Shown here piece by piece: positions 63,756 through 64,000 of a DNA stretch of 64,000 bases. A program made the translations under genes and the position numbers. The notes beneath the pieces are model-generated. The model was not told the origin of the DNA and made no database searches. It saw only the letters and a list, made by a program, of their open reading frames with translations. Position 1 is the first letter of the stretch; each line of letters begins with the position of its first letter. Origin of the DNA: JBBIQS01 sp037442205 (GTDB lineage: Bacteria; Myxococcota; Myxococcia; Myxococcales; UBA5297); the NCBI GenBank assembly GCA_037442205.1, contig JBBIQS010000033.1, forward strand, positions 1 to 64,000, in the 5' to 3' direction.

Positions 63756-64000
63756 ATGGCCGTCCCAATCACCCGCTTCCCCCTCCGCTTCGACGCCTGG
63801 TACCGCGCCCTCTCCTCAACGCTGCTCCTGCCGCCCTCGAAGGCGTACGTCGAAGTGCAGGATGATCGAATCGCCGTCCGCATGGCATGGGCTTTCCGGG
63901 CCGAGTTCCCGAGAGCCGCGGTGCGCGCCGCATCCGAGCTGCACAAGCACCCGCTAAGCCGAGGAGTCCACGGGTGGGGAGGCCGCTGGCTGGTCAATGG
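63756..64000 (+). CDS. conserved protein of unknown function, 3' part beyond window
   Basis: Open from the ATG at 63756 to the edge (81 codons seen). MAVPITRFPLRFDAWYRALS, then LPPSKAYVEVQDDRIAVRMAWAFRAEFPRAAV, and SRGVHGWGGRWLVN. From memory, similar proteins of unknown function are frequent in Actinobacteria. A TATCTT at 63744-63749 lies 6 nt before the ATG, so the transcript may be leaderless; no ribosome site is seen. It is 51 nt after the nucleotidyltransferase. Confidence 0.68.
   Translation, partial: MAVPITRFPLRFDAWYRALSSTLLLPPSKAYVEVQDDRIAVRMAWAFRAEFPRAAVRAASELHKHPLSRGVHGWGGRWLVN

Overview
The window is 64 kb of high-GC DNA (third codon positions almost all G or C) from a chromosome of a Myxococcota-type bacterium. 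Evidence for this: MYXO-CTERM sorting signals (GCGC or CGC, hydrophobic stretch, Arg cluster) on two surface proteins, Cys-rich DUF4215 and kelch surface proteins, a Ser/Thr kinase fused to a STAND-type NTPase, PEGA and PilZ proteins, a RodZ-type HTH fused to a J-like domain, and many long secreted proteins. Most of the window is ordinary chromosome. Only the last ~1.8 kb, behind a tRNA-Thr gene, looks accessory.

Layout. 1-4782 (minus): a Ser/Thr kinase-STAND NTPase, a PEGA/TPR protein and a DUF4215 protein cut by the window edge. 5203-11732: glutamate racemase, a conserved unknown, a split transketolase pair, a possible SUKH-like protein, and a secreted protein followed by a matrixin-like metalloprotease with a MYXO-CTERM. 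11739-18408 (mostly minus): DUF1232 and TPR proteins, tRNA-Leu(GAG) with a bidirectional terminator, then a run of five genes around flotillin and NfeD that includes a carbonic-anhydrase-like fusion. 18704-25796: a membrane protein, a 7TM/GAF sensor kinase with a probable leaderless start, an Slt-type lytic transglycosylase, a strongly structured untranslated RNA and an HNH endonuclease. 25849-29821: a MinD-like ATPase, a J-like/HTH fusion, a small conserved protein and RluD. 29933-33050 (minus): a HEAT-repeat protein and a degenerate HD-GYP protein. 33367-42323: a multi-TM subtilase, and a 2261-residue lipoprotein of repeated carboxypeptidase-regulatory-like domains. 42383-42726: a tandem-repeat array. 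43114-47873: FtsH, a small sigma-1.1-like protein, GrpE and an HtrA/DegP-like protease, a proteostasis cluster. 48041-51281: an ECF sigma, its anti-sigma and a caspase-like protein with an EF-hand, all start-stop overlapped. 51286-58956 (minus): a 2556-residue kelch/TIG/Cys-rich protein that carries its MYXO-CTERM internally and continues in frame into a second secreted protein. 59189-61914: an unrecognised secreted protein, a PilZ protein and a glutamate dehydrogenase. 62094-64000: tRNA-Thr(CGT), two related palindromic operators, an HTH/nucleotidyltransferase pair resembling a toxin-antitoxin operon, and the 5' part of a conserved gene.

The most unusual items are the apparent polyprotein with an internal MYXO-CTERM, the ECF/anti-sigma/caspase operon, the palindrome-controlled HTH/nucleotidyltransferase operon at tRNA-Thr, the structured RNA before the HNH gene, the 42-44 bp repeat array, and the free-standing sigma-1.1-like protein between ftsH and grpE. 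All functions are read from sequence motifs alone; no database search was done.
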